30,148 nt of DNA from positions 1 to 30,148 of IMG/VR virus record IMGVR_UViG_3300032285_001395; one strand, written 5' to 3'. This DNA comes from a virus. The notes under the pieces were generated by a model. It did not search any database. It was not told where the DNA came from and saw only the letters and a list, made by a program, of their open reading frames with translations. The first letter of the stretch is position 1, and every line of letters starts with the position of its first letter. Positions 29,649-30,148 of the stretch are shown here, in pieces. Made by a program: the position numbers and the translations under genes.

Positions 29649-29873
29649 ATGAAAACGTTTGATACATTTGAACAAGTAGACAACATGGGTGCCTGCGTTA
29701 AGCGGCCCATTGTTGTTCATGCTAAAAAGATTGATGAGGAATTCCGAGTCAATACACTAGAAGGCAATTACAAACAAGGCAAGCCTGGCGACTACCTGAT
29801 GAAGGGCATCGACGGCGAGCTTTATATTTGTGATGGACCTATTTTCGAAAAGTCGTACGATTTTGTAAAATAA
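29649..29873 (+). CDS. Small conserved protein with PGDYL motif
   Basis: The 74-residue product has 'RPIVVHAKKIDEEFRVNTLE' as a beta-hairpin-like start and 'KPGDYLMKGIDGELYICDGP' with 'IFEKSYDFV' at the end. This arrangement, 'pGDyl..g.dGe.y....iFe.tY..v', is widespread in phage and prophage small proteins of unknown function. No membrane span or signal peptide is present. It starts one base after the preceding stop. Confidence 0.7.
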   Translation: MKTFDTFEQVDNMGACVKRPIVVHAKKIDEEFRVNTLEGNYKQGKPGDYLMKGIDGELYICDGPIFEKSYDFVK

Positions 29874-29881
29874 GGAAATAT

Positions 29882-30148
29882 ATGTTTAAAGAAATCTCAG
29901 CAATCGTAGTTGGTTGGATAGCTCTTATTGTTGTAGCTATGTTTGGTAGCTTTTTTGCCTATCAGTACTTTGCGCCTAAGTATCGTCAAGTAGACAATGA
30001 AGTGTTCAAACAAAGTGAGCAGTATAATGACGGCATGATCCGTGATTTGGAAAACTTGCAGATTGAATACATCAATGCCGATGCGGAGAAGAAACAAGCT
30101 CTCCGTGCTATTGTGTTACATCGTTTCTCGGTGTACCCAGAGGATAAG
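29882..30148 (+). CDS. Partial membrane-anchored protein (runs off the right edge)
   Basis: The frame is open from ATG 29882 to the last base, giving 89 residues without a stop. Residues about 7-30 ('AIVVGWIALIVVAMFGSFFA') form one membrane span, followed by a charged coiled-coil-like region ('VDNEVFKQSEQYNDGMIRDL', 'NADAEKKQALRAIVL'). A TAAGGA Shine-Dalgarno lies seven bases upstream. Topology suggests a short cytoplasmic N-terminus with the helical part outside, or the reverse. Function unknown. Confidence 0.7.
   Translation, partial: MFKEISAIVVGWIALIVVAMFGSFFAYQYFAPKYRQVDNEVFKQSEQYNDGMIRDLENLQIEYINADAEKKQALRAIVLHRFSVYPEDK

Noticed and set aside
1-30148. CRISPR array, insertion sequence, integrase or transposase
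   Set aside because: No regularly spaced repeats, terminal inverted repeats or recombinase motifs were seen on either strand.

Overview
The window is an AT-rich, very compact stretch with no gene-free gap longer than about 170 bases. No capsid, tail, terminase, replication, integrase or transposase gene is visible, so assignment is indirect. Overlapping small conserved unknowns, a stand-alone translation initiation factor IF-1, a tRNA-like RNA, an AbrB-like protein and a metallophosphoesterase together suggest a large tailed phage, probably from an aquatic metagenome. Lipoprotein signals and an entericidin-like peptide point to a Gram-negative host. A bacterial accessory island is the main alternative.

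Region 1 (1-22316) is a dense island of metalloenzyme genes. I count ten radical-SAM proteins and eight Fe(II)/2-oxoglutarate (2OG) oxygenase-like proteins, one of them cut by the left edge. They are mixed with two SGNH hydrolases, two kinase-like proteins that have lost catalytic residues, a GNAT-like protein, a short PLP-enzyme-like protein, a class I methyltransferase and a 482-residue protein with a methyltransferase-like half. Transcription changes direction eight times. Neighbouring operons diverge from four short intergenic gaps (2897-2975, 5047-5085, 12669-12706, 22317-22350) and converge with overlapping 3' ends (804-807, 3830-3833, 9283-9317, 16280-16300). Several genes are paralogues: tandem radical-SAM genes at 5086 and 6113, two radical-SAM genes flanking a methyltransferase (18719-21369), and two 'twitch radical SAM then small radical SAM' pairs facing each other tail to tail (14158-18726). 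The gene set looks like an elaborate biosynthetic or modification pathway whose substrate I cannot identify.

Region 2 (22316-22468) is a perfect sigma70 consensus promoter, TTGACA-17-TATAAT, placed so that transcription would start at the first base of a 118-nt tRNA-like RNA. The RNA has a complete acceptor stem, T arm and encoded CCA, but a non-standard middle. It sits exactly at the edge of the radical-SAM island.

Region 3 (22490-30148) is entirely on the + strand. It holds mostly small conserved proteins of unknown function, IF-1, a HELRH metallopeptidase-like protein, a metallophosphoesterase, and then a run of envelope proteins: three lipoproteins, one secreted protein and two single-span membrane proteins. 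Three further sigma70-type promoters lie in this arm (24068, 27902, 28774); none of similar quality was found in the radical-SAM island. Genes are tightly coupled: eight junctions overlap by 4 nt (ATGA type) and seven by 8 nt (always ATGNNTAR).

Functions are assigned from motifs read by eye and remembered family features. No database search was possible.
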